Source: a virus | IMG/VR virus record: IMGVR_UViG_3300044712_001727 | Coordinates: 1 to 39,360 of that record | DNA length: 39,360 nucleotides | Reading direction: 5' to 3' (one strand) | Shown: positions 14,641 to 23,748 of the stretch, piece after piece | How positions within the stretch are numbered: position 1 is the stretch's first letter | Layout of the letters: each line of letters opens with the position of its first letter | Translations under genes and position numbers: made by a program | The notes under the pieces: model-generated | Told to the model about the DNA's origin: nothing | Database searches by the model: none | Seen by the model: only the letters and a program-made list of their open reading frames with translations

Positions 14641-15204
14641 TTAATTACAAAAATATTCCGCGCAAAAATAGACACTAAATGCCGTATCCATTGGTATGGT
14701 CGCAATACTACCACCGCCAACCGGGACCTGATACAATACAATGTATGTTGTATTAGGCCAAATCAGACCGTCTTTGCAATAATTGCCGGCGGTCAGCGAT
14801 AGCCCATCAACCAGACCGATCGACACTGACTGGTAGAAGTTTGTTACATTTAACCCTGCCGCTGGCAGATTATCAATTATGATGTTACCAGTACCGGTAT
14901 GGTTTGAAATAGTTGTCATCCCTATAGCGGTATATTTATTCATTATTTTCTGATAGCGGCCTACTTGTGCAGTGTAAGTACCTGTTCCGGCCGAGGTGCT
15001 GCCGCTGATCACAGGAAGAAATGTCCCAAATTCGGGTGTTACCCCGGCCAGTTGTAATGCATTCAGGGCCGTAGCAGGTTGATATCCGGAGGTACCGGCA
15101 ATGATGGCGTTGATGTAGGTTTCTAAACTGGTTTTATTGGCGTCCTCTTCCGAGTTTGTCAATCCTCGCGCCAGTTCGTAGCGTTTAAGTAGATCTAAAG
15201 GCAT
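14641..15204 (-). CDS. Tail-fibre / receptor-binding-like protein
   Basis: 187 residues. The N-terminal helices (PLDLLKRYELARGLTNSEED) lead to a Gly/Thr/Ser-rich beta region (STSAGTGTYTAQVGRYQKI, NHTGTGNIIIDNLP) typical of phage fibre tips. It ends in two close Cys (CAEYFC). It lies directly after the tail-tip protein and is probably a distal tail appendage. It carries no variable repeat of the DGR. Confidence 0.6.
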   Translation of the reverse strand: MPLDLLKRYELARGLTNSEEDANKTSLETYINAIIAGTSGYQPATALNALQLAGVTPEFGTFLPVISGSTSAGTGTYTAQVGRYQKIMNKYTAIGMTTISNHTGTGNIIIDNLPAAGLNVTNFYQSVSIGLVDGLSLTAGNYCKDGLIWPNTTYIVLYQVPVGGGSIATIPMDTAFSVYFCAEYFCN

Positions 15205-15213
15205 GGTGCCCTC

Positions 15214-18063
15214 CTATATGTTGGATAGTAGATAATCTTCGCTGTAGTACGTTTCGGACATATACGGCCATTCCTGGTGGACGTCAGTGGCAGTGATGGC
15301 AATGCTGTCAAGGGTGCCGCTGTCGCCGGGCCGCAGATCGGCGGCGGTGATCTCCAGCAGCTGGCTGGAGTCGATCGCCAGGGCGACACCGTCGGCAAAT
15401 TGGAGCGCTTCATAGTCCAGGGCTGCCAGCCAGGTATAATTGCGGTAGCGCCGGGCGTGCTTGCCGATATAGTAACCGAATACATCGATTGCCATGGCGG
15501 CGGAGCGGATGAAATCAAACATAAACATTTCAGCAGACGGTTCCCGCTCGCCGTAGTAGGCGATTGATTCGGTGTTGCGATCGGAGATGCAACCCTGGTA
15601 ACTATCGGCGGTACGGTCCATGCTCCAGTCGCGATCGTAACGCAAGGCCAGGACGTTGATGACCTCTGATAATGGCGCTTTGCTGACTTTGAGGGAGCGC
15701 TTGTTGCCATCCAGCAGACAGTTGCTGATAGTTTTTATCGAGCTGAGTACGTCGGGCCTGACGATCAGCTCTGATGCGCCGCAGTATTTTACGAACCAGG
15801 CGCGGCACTGGAAGGCAATTGAGTCCAGCCAGTACTGCGCGGATCGGTATTCGGTGATGGCCCCGTCGATGCGGTATGAGGCGGGAAAAGTGCCGGTCTG
15901 GGTCAGGGTGGTATCGTTGCAGTACGTGGTCAGGATATCATCACAGGCATCGAATGGGGCGGCCACTGCCTGGCGCTGAACATCGGCCAGGATACCGCTG
16001 CCGACGACGACTCCGGCCACGTTGTTGCCGGTAAGCGTGACAGTGCCATACTTGGCGACGGCTCCGGTTTTTGCGGCGCTGCCGGTTTTTGTGACGGAGC
16101 CGGAACGGAAGGCGATTCCGGTCCGGGTGAGCAGCACGTTTTGCTGCCCGGTGAGGACGGCAAATGAGATATTGCGCTGGGCCAGAGGGAAACTCACTGA
16201 CGGATTAGACCAGCCGCCGGACACATATATATCGACCTGATTGCTGTCAATATCCGCGCCCGAGGCGTTGAAACGGATATTTTCGGTGTATCCGCTATAG
16301 TATCCCGAATAATTATAGGTTTTGTAGGTGTTGCCGTTGATCTTGACAACGAATTGCCCGGAACAGCCGCTTGCTGATAGCGTTATGTCAATCATGATTG
16401 ACATGCCCGTGCGGGTGCCTGACTGGGTCGGATAGACCACGGACATGGGGGAATTATTCCAGTTCGGCGTGGATGATGCGTTCTGGCCAAGAATGTACGA
16501 ATCGCTCGAATCCTTCACGTGGCTGTGAGCCGTATCACCCAGGTTGATATTATCGGTTACGGCGATGCCGTCCGAAACACCAATCCCATCCGATACCCCT
16601 GTAGTATCACTCACCCCGATTCCATCAGCCAGCGCCAGAGTAACCGCCTGTTTCAGCGTGATCACGCCCGGTACCGAGACAACCGCGCGGCCGGGATAGG
16701 AGGGGTGGGCGTTGCCGACCGCGCCGGTATAGAGCGTACAGATGGAGGTGATAGCCAGTTCCACTTCGCCACCCAGCATGGTACGGACCCGATCGATGCT
16801 ATCCACAGGTCGGTCACTGGCGACAAAAATGTATTCGGTTTTTTTCTCCCAGCAGACCGCCCCCTGTGCATGCTCTGCGGCCAGACTGGATCCCGTGCCA
16901 CGGACAACCGTGCAGTTAATGCCCGAGATGGTGATAATTTTGATGTCCTCATCGTCGATGGTCATGATCATGCCAACCGACAAGCGGGTTGTATCGGACA
17001 ACACAAAAGTGGTTGTTATGACCGATACAGCCGTCACCAGCGAGGTTTTGACGCCCACGTCCAGCCCACGGGCCGGAACCCGCTCCACGCTGCCAAAGGG
17101 CAATGGGATGACCTTTCCGACGTCCTTGGGATCCGCGTTGGGCCAGAGAACGGAACTGACCAGCGTGCCGATGTTATTGGAGAGCCGGGCCGCTTCGCTC
17201 TCGCACTCCAGGCGCAGGGTGGTATCGTCCATCTCGGGATGGTTGCAGACATGCCCGCGCCATTTGAGGACCGGCGGATGTGTGGCAGCGTTCAGGCCAT
17301 GGAACCAGAGATAGAGATCGACCGGGTTTTGTTCCAGCTCGTAGGTGTTGGCCAGGGTTCGCAGGTTGGGCGAGGCGTCCGGATCGATCAGCAGATCAAC
17401 GGAAAAATCACTCACCTTATATTCGCCGAGTCCGCCGGTCAGGCCGCTTTGAATGCTGCCCCATGATTTGACCAGGGCCAGGGTGGTGTAGTTCTGCCCG
17501 GCCCATCCGGTAATGGTGAAGGCGTGATCGGAGAGCCAGTAATCAACCGCGTTGACGGTAAGTTTAAATATCCAGCAGGGGAAGGAGCCGGCTACGGCGG
17601 CGGAGGCAGCGGCCCAAGTGGTGGCCGCCGGCGCGGCCAGGGCGATCAGCTCTTCAATTTCAAGCTCGACCTGGTTGCGGTTCGGGCCGGTTTGGGTATG
17701 GCGGATCGGCGCGACGACGCGGCATGTGTGATCTCCGCCGGACAGGTAATCCTCGCTGTAATAATCCTGCCCCAGGGCGAAATAGTTGGACCCAATGTGG
17801 TCATGCCAGGTGAATGTATGCCGCCCGGCATCGAGCGTGGTATGGAGAGCCAGCAGGCTGGCCAGCACGGAATCGGAAACCTGTGTGTAAGTCAATCTGC
17901 GCGGGACGCGGTAATGCAGCGCCTTGTTGTAGACATACAGCGAGCCGTCAGAGGCCAGGGCCGAGGCTTGGATCAGCTCGGACGGGTCCTCTGCATTACG
18001 GAGCGGCGGACCGGGAAACTGGATGGTAGTACCGCCGTAAATTATGGCGTTGAGCGTGGTCAT
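15214..18063 (-). CDS. Tail tip / host-specificity-type protein (949 aa)
   Basis: A large late protein after the tape measure, the usual place of the central tail-tip or tail-fibre hub. The N-terminal 250 residues are strand-rich, with Trp/Tyr-rich motifs (e.g. FTWHDHIGSNYFALGQDYYS). Two simple repeat zones stand out: GVSD-type units around residue 490 (GIGVSDTTGVSDGIGVSDG) and TKTG/AKTG units around residue 660. The C-terminal part (about residues 700-949) contains a hub-like domain. Neither the DGR targets nor this gene share repeats. Assignment is by size, position and composition. Confidence 0.7.
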   Translation of the reverse strand: MTTLNAIIYGGTTIQFPGPPLRNAEDPSELIQASALASDGSLYVYNKALHYRVPRRLTYTQVSDSVLASLLALHTTLDAGRHTFTWHDHIGSNYFALGQDYYSEDYLSGGDHTCRVVAPIRHTQTGPNRNQVELEIEELIALAAPAATTWAAASAAVAGSFPCWIFKLTVNAVDYWLSDHAFTITGWAGQNYTTLALVKSWGSIQSGLTGGLGEYKVSDFSVDLLIDPDASPNLRTLANTYELEQNPVDLYLWFHGLNAATHPPVLKWRGHVCNHPEMDDTTLRLECESEAARLSNNIGTLVSSVLWPNADPKDVGKVIPLPFGSVERVPARGLDVGVKTSLVTAVSVITTTFVLSDTTRLSVGMIMTIDDEDIKIITISGINCTVVRGTGSSLAAEHAQGAVCWEKKTEYIFVASDRPVDSIDRVRTMLGGEVELAITSICTLYTGAVGNAHPSYPGRAVVSVPGVITLKQAVTLALADGIGVSDTTGVSDGIGVSDGIAVTDNINLGDTAHSHVKDSSDSYILGQNASSTPNWNNSPMSVVYPTQSGTRTGMSIMIDITLSASGCSGQFVVKINGNTYKTYNYSGYYSGYTENIRFNASGADIDSNQVDIYVSGGWSNPSVSFPLAQRNISFAVLTGQQNVLLTRTGIAFRSGSVTKTGSAAKTGAVAKYGTVTLTGNNVAGVVVGSGILADVQRQAVAAPFDACDDILTTYCNDTTLTQTGTFPASYRIDGAITEYRSAQYWLDSIAFQCRAWFVKYCGASELIVRPDVLSSIKTISNCLLDGNKRSLKVSKAPLSEVINVLALRYDRDWSMDRTADSYQGCISDRNTESIAYYGEREPSAEMFMFDFIRSAAMAIDVFGYYIGKHARRYRNYTWLAALDYEALQFADGVALAIDSSQLLEITAADLRPGDSGTLDSIAITATDVHQEWPYMSETYYSEDYLLSNI

Positions 18064-18422
18064 GGCTGGACTCGCATGGTGACGGTTACGGTGTGGCTGT
18101 TATAGGCGATCTCACGCGGGTTGAGTGTGGGCTGATGAAACTTGACCGTGCGTGCGGTACCGGAGGTGTCGTTGTAGGTGAACGCATTGGACATGCCTCT
18201 GGCGACGTTGGTGAAGAACCATTCCAGCTCCGAGCGATTGCTGTCTGTCAACCGCAGAACCAACGTCATGAGATCATCCACGGCCAGTGAGTCATGCACG
18301 ATCGGCACGTCCGCGGCGGTCTGTTCGCGGGGCTGGATGCGGTCCAGTGACCATTGCGGACGCAACGGCGACAGGGTGAAGGTGATGGTCTGACTGGCAT
18401 GTACGAACGAAGCCTGGGGCAT
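18060..18422 (-). CDS. Minor tail protein (120 aa)
   Basis: A compact beta-rich protein between the small Cys protein and the tail-tip gene. It overlaps the latter by 4 bases (ATGA), and its start follows TAG-ATG of the preceding gene. A distal tail or assembly role is inferred from position. No family recognised with confidence. Confidence 0.6.
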   Translation of the reverse strand: MPQASFVHASQTITFTLSPLRPQWSLDRIQPREQTAADVPIVHDSLAVDDLMTLVLRLTDSNRSELEWFFTNVARGMSNAFTYNDTSGTARTVKFHQPTLNPREIAYNSHTVTVTMRVQP

Positions 18423-18617
18423 CTACGGCCTCGGCGTCATAGAAAAATCGGCGCAGTTGATGATGATAATGCCGTTGCCGGGAGTTGGGTCCTGGTGGGC
18501 CGGATCGGTGTTGAGCTTGTTCTGGAGTGGGGAAAGGGTCCCATACAGAACAGGGCGATCCGGACAGATACTTTTGTCGATGCATTGCGAACAGCGGGTG
18601 TCGAATGACCAGGACAT
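18423..18617 (-). CDS. Small Cys-containing tail-region protein (64 aa)
   Basis: MSWSFDTRCSQCIDKSICPD contains C9-x2-C12 and C18 and may form a small zinc knuckle. The ATG at 18617 has AGGAG upstream, and the stop (TAG) is immediately followed by the next ATG. It lies just after the tape measure gene, so it may be a minor tail assembly factor. Confidence 0.55.
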   Translation of the reverse strand: MSWSFDTRCSQCIDKSICPDRPVLYGTLSPLQNKLNTDPAHQDPTPGNGIIIINCADFSMTPRP

Positions 18618-18629
18618 GGGGTGGCTCCT

Positions 18630-21557
18630 TTAGGCACGCAGCCGGGTTTTCATATATTCCTGAAGCTTCGGGATGACCTGACGGGCCAGATCATCGGCGG
18701 TGTTGCGATCGGTTACGTTGGGCAGCACGAACTGGATGTTGCCCTGGACGGTAATGCCAGCTGTGCCGGTACCGCCGGCGGCAGGGTTGTATTTTTCAGG
18801 GACTACGGCTTCTTTTTTGTGCAGATAATAATATCCGTCCGCAGGGATCAAATTTGTTCCGGTGGCAAGTTTTGGTGTACTGCCCCAATAGGCATCCCCG
18901 AGGGACACAAACGGAGAATTGCCGGATATGCTGGCGGTCCCGCCCGTAAATCGTGAAGCGGCGGCAGCGGCGGCTGACTGGTAGTTATATTGTCCGGCAG
19001 CATAGTCTTTGGCATAGATAGGCGTACCATTTGAAAATCCGACGATGTCGCCCGTCAATACGCCCAGATCCTGCTCGAACTGCAGCGTTTTGGCTTTTTC
19101 CTTATTCAAGGCGGTTTGAAGCTCATATTGCCGGGTAAGACTGGCAATGGCGGTCGTAGCGTTCTTTTCGGTCGCCAGGAGTAAGCGACGCTCGATATCT
19201 TCCAGCTTTTCCCGGCCGGCGCGCATATCGCTTTCGGCCTGACTGATTGCCCTGTTTTTCCCCAGTACTGCGTCAAGTTCGTCCTGAAGTGCACGGACTT
19301 CGGAGGTAAACTGGCGGGCCTCGTTGAGTTCCCTGATGCTGGCCTCTGTGCGCTGGATGGAAAACTCACGCTCTTTCAGCGCCAGTTCGGCGCTGCTCAT
19401 CCGGCGGTATTCCACCGTTTTTCGTTCGGCGGCGATCTTGGTTTCGGCGGCCTGCACATACTGACCGGCCTCTTCAAGAGACTGGGCCTGTAGCTTGGAA
19501 TATGCCGCGGCTGATGATCTGACCGCGTCCTGGAATTTTGTCTCTTCGGTGATGCGGGTCTTTTGCAGATCCAACTTGGACAGCAATACGGCTTCATCGG
19601 CCTTGGTATTTCTGGCCAGCTCTTCGCTGTATTCCCGGCTGTTGGCTCCCTTTTTGGCAAGCACGAAGTTCAGCAGGTCAACCTCTTTGTTGTAATAATC
19701 AACGTCGTTGTCATATTTAGTTTCGGCGGCAGCCAGGGCAATTCTGGCTTCTTCCTCATAGTATTCCTGAGTAGTGATCCGGCCTTCGGCATAGAACTGT
19801 TTTAGGTCAGCTAGCTCCACTTCGGCCATGTGCTTGGCGTAATTGGTTTTTTTGTCCTGCGATGCCTTGAATGCCGCCAGTTCTTTTTCCTGATCCTCGA
19901 TTTTCTTCTTGATCTGTTCTTGTGTGTCCTTGACGTCGATTTTTGGCGGGGCTTTACCGGAAGCGGCACCCTCGCCTTTCTTCGCCAGCATGGCATTGTA
20001 GTTTTTAATCGAATCCGCTTCGCGGGCCTGTGCCTCATTGTACATGGCCTCGCCGGTCAGATTGAGGCCGGTGCTTTGATACAGCTTTTTATCGGCCCAT
20101 CGAACCAACGGTTGAGCGGCATAACCGACACCGACACCTGCTGTCAGAGCTCCGGCGGTACTGAGCAGTCCGCCGCCGATAGCAGCCATAATGCCACCGC
20201 CCGCAGCAGCGCCACCAGCTACCGCAGCTCCGGTACCGGCAGCAGCAGCCACACCGGTACCGGCAGTAATCATTCCGGTAGCCAGCATGACGGCACGGGT
20301 AGCGGTCGCCACTTCAAGCATGGTTTTCATCATGGCGACAGCGCTGCCGATCCCCTTCAACAGCAAACCTCCGACGAAGAATGCGACGAACGGCTCAAAA
20401 TTGTTGTAAAGCGCTTTGGCAATATCGGCGGCGGTGGACATATAACTTTTGAGGGTTGTCCAGCCTTCCTTGATATCACCGGCGATGACATCCTTATGCT
20501 CTTTCAGGTAATTATTGATCTTATCCAGCCACCCGGAAATATCCTTGACGATGGTGGGGAAACCGGCCTGGAGGATGGCTGTCACGGCGGTCTGGAATGA
20601 CGATTTTACCGATGACCACATAGTGCTGATATCTTTGCTGCCCTCGCCGAAACCTTTTAGACGGTTGCCCAATTCTTCCAGCAGTGTTCCGGACTGTTTC
20701 CATTTATCGACCTGCTCTTTCAGCGGGCCGTCAACAGTCTTTTGGATCATGCTGGCGAGCTGACTGTTCTGATCGACCTCGCCGCGTAGCAGGGCGGCGA
20801 CTTCCTGCCGGACCTGCATTTCATCCCTGCCGTTGCGGCTATAGACCGCTACGGCGTTTGCCAGGCGGGTGAACGCCTCGACCTGTTTGCCATTGGTTGT
20901 ATCCAGCAGCACACCCTGCTTAGTCATTTCGAACGTGATTGTCTGCAGGTTGGTGAGGTTAAGCGAGGTGTTTGCATCCACCTTCATCAGGGTTGCTTGC
21001 AGGCCTTCGGCGTATTCTTTGGCGGCCTTGTAGTTTGTGGCGATATCATTCCCGCCCTGAAGGCTGGTGATGGTGGCCGCCATCTGTACAACCGACATCT
21101 GAAAATCATCGACAGCCTGAACACCGGCCTGAAACCCTTGCCAGAGTTTCCCCCCGACATACCACGCCGCCACGCCGGACATCAGAGCGGTAAAGCGGTT
21201 CGTCAGCGTATCGACAGACGCGCCGACACCGTCGATGTTTTTGGTGAGGCTCTTTGCGCCCTGGTTCGCGGTCTGGAAATTACTGGCTTTATCCAGGGCA
21301 GAAATTTTGGCGGTCATGGCCGCATGACCGTTCTGCAGATCCTTCCAGGTAGCATTTCCGCTGGATTCAATCAGTTTGAATGCAGTGAGCGCGGCCTGTT
21401 TCTGCTTGTCAAAGGAAGCTTCGGACTTGATGCCAAGCTGCTGATAGGCATATCCCAACAGCTTGGAGACATCTTCGCCCTTGACCTGCATTTCCTTCAT
21501 CGCCGCAACGGCTTGATCCGGGCTGGCCGATATGAGAAATCTGACGTCCTTAGCCAC
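18630..21557 (-). CDS. Tape measure protein (975 aa)
   Basis: A long helical protein with several Ala/Gly-rich hydrophobic stretches, for example FEPFVAFFVGGLLLKGIGSA near residue 400 and a Gly/Ala-rich stretch near residues 430-480. It also has extended coiled-coil segments (KKKIEDQEKELAAFKASQDK; EEARIALAAAETKYDND). This is the standard composition of siphophage tape measures. At about 1.5 angstrom per residue the tail would be near 145 nm. The start is GTG at 21557, which overlaps the chaperone end. It is preceded by the frameshifted chaperone pair. Confidence 0.9.
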   Translation of the reverse strand: MAKDVRFLISASPDQAVAAMKEMQVKGEDVSKLLGYAYQQLGIKSEASFDKQKQAALTAFKLIESSGNATWKDLQNGHAAMTAKISALDKASNFQTANQGAKSLTKNIDGVGASVDTLTNRFTALMSGVAAWYVGGKLWQGFQAGVQAVDDFQMSVVQMAATITSLQGGNDIATNYKAAKEYAEGLQATLMKVDANTSLNLTNLQTITFEMTKQGVLLDTTNGKQVEAFTRLANAVAVYSRNGRDEMQVRQEVAALLRGEVDQNSQLASMIQKTVDGPLKEQVDKWKQSGTLLEELGNRLKGFGEGSKDISTMWSSVKSSFQTAVTAILQAGFPTIVKDISGWLDKINNYLKEHKDVIAGDIKEGWTTLKSYMSTAADIAKALYNNFEPFVAFFVGGLLLKGIGSAVAMMKTMLEVATATRAVMLATGMITAGTGVAAAAGTGAAVAGGAAAGGGIMAAIGGGLLSTAGALTAGVGVGYAAQPLVRWADKKLYQSTGLNLTGEAMYNEAQAREADSIKNYNAMLAKKGEGAASGKAPPKIDVKDTQEQIKKKIEDQEKELAAFKASQDKKTNYAKHMAEVELADLKQFYAEGRITTQEYYEEEARIALAAAETKYDNDVDYYNKEVDLLNFVLAKKGANSREYSEELARNTKADEAVLLSKLDLQKTRITEETKFQDAVRSSAAAYSKLQAQSLEEAGQYVQAAETKIAAERKTVEYRRMSSAELALKEREFSIQRTEASIRELNEARQFTSEVRALQDELDAVLGKNRAISQAESDMRAGREKLEDIERRLLLATEKNATTAIASLTRQYELQTALNKEKAKTLQFEQDLGVLTGDIVGFSNGTPIYAKDYAAGQYNYQSAAAAAASRFTGGTASISGNSPFVSLGDAYWGSTPKLATGTNLIPADGYYYLHKKEAVVPEKYNPAAGGTGTAGITVQGNIQFVLPNVTDRNTADDLARQVIPKLQEYMKTRLRA

Positions 21558-21870
21558 TTGGTTCTCCCTGGGTATCAGGTTGTGCTATTTTGCGGCATTC
21601 CGATTCGATCAGCGCGAGTTGCAACAGATCGTCACGGACCACGCGGAATTCCTTGACTACCTGCTGAGCCAGACCCATTTCCGACAGGTGCGCGAGCAGC
21701 CAGCGCACTTCCAGCAATCTCATATCCTCATCTTCCAGCTGATCTATCCCGGCCAGGCATGATCCGGTCACACAATCAGGGTAGATGCCGTCCACTTCGA
21801 AATTTTCCCGGCACGACTCACAAGAAACCTTTGGATGATCCGCCCGCGCCCAAAGGTGCGCGATTATTCG
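21550..21870 (-). CDS. Tail assembly chaperone, T part (reached by -1 frameshift)
   Basis: This frame is open from the GGGAAAC site at 21876-21870 to TAA at 21550. With the frameshift it adds 106 residues to the G part, giving a 253-residue GT fusion. A GTG at 21795 could start a shorter protein, but has no good ribosome site. The T part has CESC and PDCVTGSC cysteines (possible zinc) and then helices. In lambda-like phages G and GT chaperones coat the tape measure during tail assembly. Only the fusion would carry this T domain. Confidence 0.75.
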   Translation of the reverse strand, partial: RIIAHLWARADHPKVSCESCRENFEVDGIYPDCVTGSCLAGIDQLEDEDMRLLEVRWLLAHLSEMGLAQQVVKEFRVVRDDLLQLALIESECRKIAQPDTQGEPSG

Positions 21871-21876
21871 TTTCCC
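21827..21876 (-). promoter_or_regulatory. -1 frameshift signal: GGGAAAC slippery site plus H-type pseudoknot
   Basis: The slippery heptamer G-GGA-AAC is in frame with G, two codons before its stop. After a 7-base spacer comes stem 1, CGCGC (21862-21858) with GCGCG (21849-21845). Its loop ACCTTTGG (21857-21850) is fully complementary to CCAAAGGT (21834-21827), giving an 8-bp stem 2. The -1 frame continues to 21550. Confidence 0.75.
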
Positions 21877-22310
21877 GGTTTTTCTTCCTTGGCCATTTCG
21901 GACAGCAGATCATCGAGGCCGCGCAGATCCCCAGCATCCAGTTGTGGCAGATCATCGTCCAAAAACTTGGTTTCATCGGTGCAGGTACGGTAAACGAATT
22001 CTGAAAAGCGCTGGCTTTTGGCAATCAACAGGTTTCGATTTTCGGGCGTAAACGGCAGCGGCTTACCATCCGGGAGTGACAATCCGGGTTGATCATGATC
22101 AGACGGGTTACGCCAGCCGAGCACTGCCGACTTGCCCAGAAATATGTCCTGGACATGGGTGGGCTTGGCTTTCATTTTTTTGGCAGCTTCCGCACCCTTC
22201 ATGAGTATGTCATTGACCGTTTCCTTTTCCAGAAACTGCAAAAGGACTTCAACATCCGCACCGTAGGGAAACCATTTTTGAGGAGGTGTTTCGAATATGC
22301 CGACTTTCAT
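21864..22310 (-). CDS. Tail assembly chaperone, G part
   Basis: 148 residues, between the major tail protein and the tape measure, the normal place of gpG. It has a helical body rich in Lys and Asp, ending ...SEMAKEEKPGNE. The last codons contain the GGGAAAC slippery site, so a fraction of ribosomes should enter the T frame. An upstream hairpin-rich gap of about 200 bases separates it from the tail tube gene, probably lowering its expression relative to the tube protein. Confidence 0.8.
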   Translation of the reverse strand: MKVGIFETPPQKWFPYGADVEVLLQFLEKETVNDILMKGAEAAKKMKAKPTHVQDIFLGKSAVLGWRNPSDHDQPGLSLPDGKPLPFTPENRNLLIAKSQRFSEFVYRTCTDETKFLDDDLPQLDAGDLRGLDDLLSEMAKEEKPGNE

Positions 22311-22379
22311 GGTGTCCTCTCCTTATCTTGATTGTATGTTCTGTTAATTCAGCGGGTTCAGCCTATGCAGATTCAAACT

Positions 22380-22505
22380 ATGTGCACCCCGCGGGTGTTG
22401 TTCTATTGCAGATCCGCCTTCGGCGGATCCTATCTCACGAAAAGGGCGGTAAGGGGCTCCGGATGGCGCGGAGCCCCAGCCCTAAAGGAGGGAAAGGGCT
22501 CCGCC
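22380..22505 (-). terminator. Hairpin cluster between major tail protein and chaperone
   Basis: This 200-base gap holds no gene. It contains a perfect 8-bp hairpin (GATCCGCC / GGCGGATC, loop 3, 22411-22429), a GGGGCTCC / GGAGCCCC stem (about 22453-22477) and a CACCC / GGGTG arm (about 22386-22398). T-runs are weak, so attenuation or RNA processing is likelier than full termination. Confidence 0.45.
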
Positions 22506-22510
22506 AAAGA

Positions 22511-23569
22511 TTACGCCAGCAGACTGGTCGTGATTTTGTTGGTCACCGTGATCCATAGGGGATCGGTGATGCCGGTCATACCTGTCGGAGCCGCTGTTGC
22601 TCCAAGCACTTCGTATTCTCGGCTGTTTTGTATGATACCGGCCGAGTAGGGATTCTCGTACGTTTTCGGCTTGAGGTGCGGCATCTGAATCATAATCGAG
22701 TAGGGGATTGCTCCCTCTATGATCGACCCGGTGCAAAAGAGCATCGCCTTGGAAGAAACATTATTTTTTAGCGCTGTGCGGGGTGCCAGACTGAGAGTGC
22801 GTGGAAATTGCAGTTTTAGAGACACTTCGAACATACCGTCACCGGTCGGCTCATCAATCAGATCGCGCGGACTGGTGTCACTGGATGTGTATGTACCGTA
22901 TACTCCGGTCAATTTCCGCTCGATGGTTAGCTCGATTGATGATGGTCCCAGTTTATCTCCAACCGCCAGGGCAATGCCGGATTGATCATTCATCCATAAC
23001 TGAGTCTGTCCCATATAGACACGACCCGCGCGCTCCAAAATTGTCACATTGAGAAACGTGGTTGTCGTATTGGTTGAGCTGGCCGGATTAACATCTGTTC
23101 CAGGGCCTGAAATGGTGATCTGTACCGGTTTTCCCGTCTCGAATTTAAGAACGGCTTTGCTTGGCTTCCAGGATAAAATTTCTTCGATTCCGAGTGAGCC
23201 AATCATTCCGCACAGAGTGCCGAATTGTCCCGAGGTAGTCGTGGCAACCTTCATGATATGGTCCCACGACAGCGTTCCCAGATTATGCTGAGAAGGTGCT
23301 GCCGACGTCCCCATGATCATGGCCAGCATCGACAATATGGGGCCGTCGTTATAGCGCAGATATGCCGGGACAATTCCCTCGCATTTTGATTCTCCAACCG
23401 AGGTATCAACGGAAAACAGTTGGCCGCGGCTATCATCTTTGATGTTGGTAATATCGGCCTTGAGCCCCAGATCCAGACCGAGAAAACCGTTTCCCGCACC
23501 GCATGCTACCGCAGTGTTCCATGTCGAACCCTTTTTAAAGGCATATCTCAGCTCAGCACCGTTACTCAT
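22511..23569 (-). CDS. Major tail protein (tail tube)
   Basis: 352 residues, strand-rich and Gly/Thr-rich throughout (e.g. ATTTSGQFGTLCGMIGSLGI), with no coiled coils. It lies upstream of the chaperones and tape measure, as in siphophages. No tail sheath gene accompanies it, so a long non-contractile tail is implied. It overlaps the small gene upstream by 8 bases. Size is larger than lambda gpV (about 246 residues), so it may carry an added surface domain at the C-terminus. Confidence 0.8.
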   Translation of the reverse strand: MSNGAELRYAFKKGSTWNTAVACGAGNGFLGLDLGLKADITNIKDDSRGQLFSVDTSVGESKCEGIVPAYLRYNDGPILSMLAMIMGTSAAPSQHNLGTLSWDHIMKVATTTSGQFGTLCGMIGSLGIEEILSWKPSKAVLKFETGKPVQITISGPGTDVNPASSTNTTTTFLNVTILERAGRVYMGQTQLWMNDQSGIALAVGDKLGPSSIELTIERKLTGVYGTYTSSDTSPRDLIDEPTGDGMFEVSLKLQFPRTLSLAPRTALKNNVSSKAMLFCTGSIIEGAIPYSIMIQMPHLKPKTYENPYSAGIIQNSREYEVLGATAAPTGMTGITDPLWITVTNKITTSLLA

Positions 23570-23732
23570 TGAGATCCCCTCCCTTCGAATTTACGTTTGT
23601 TTTTGCCGGGCGTTCAAAAAGTTCCGGCGCAAAATTTTTTTCGTCAATGGTGTATTTCTGACCGGCGATGATTTCTCCAAAAACCGGCGACCATCCCAGA
23701 TTGCCTTTTGCTGTTACAGTTATTTGCGGCAT
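23562..23732 (-). CDS. Small tail-region protein (56 aa)
   Basis: A start at 23732 (ATG, with GAGGAGG upstream) gives 56 residues beginning MPQITVTAKGNLGWSPVFGE. An earlier in-frame start would lack such a site. It is a beta-type small protein, coupled by overlap to the major tail gene. A head-tail joining or decoration role is a guess. Confidence 0.55.
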   Translation of the reverse strand: MPQITVTAKGNLGWSPVFGEIIAGQKYTIDEKNFAPELFERPAKTNVNSKGGDLNE

Positions 23733-23748
23733 ATGATCCCTCCTCTGA

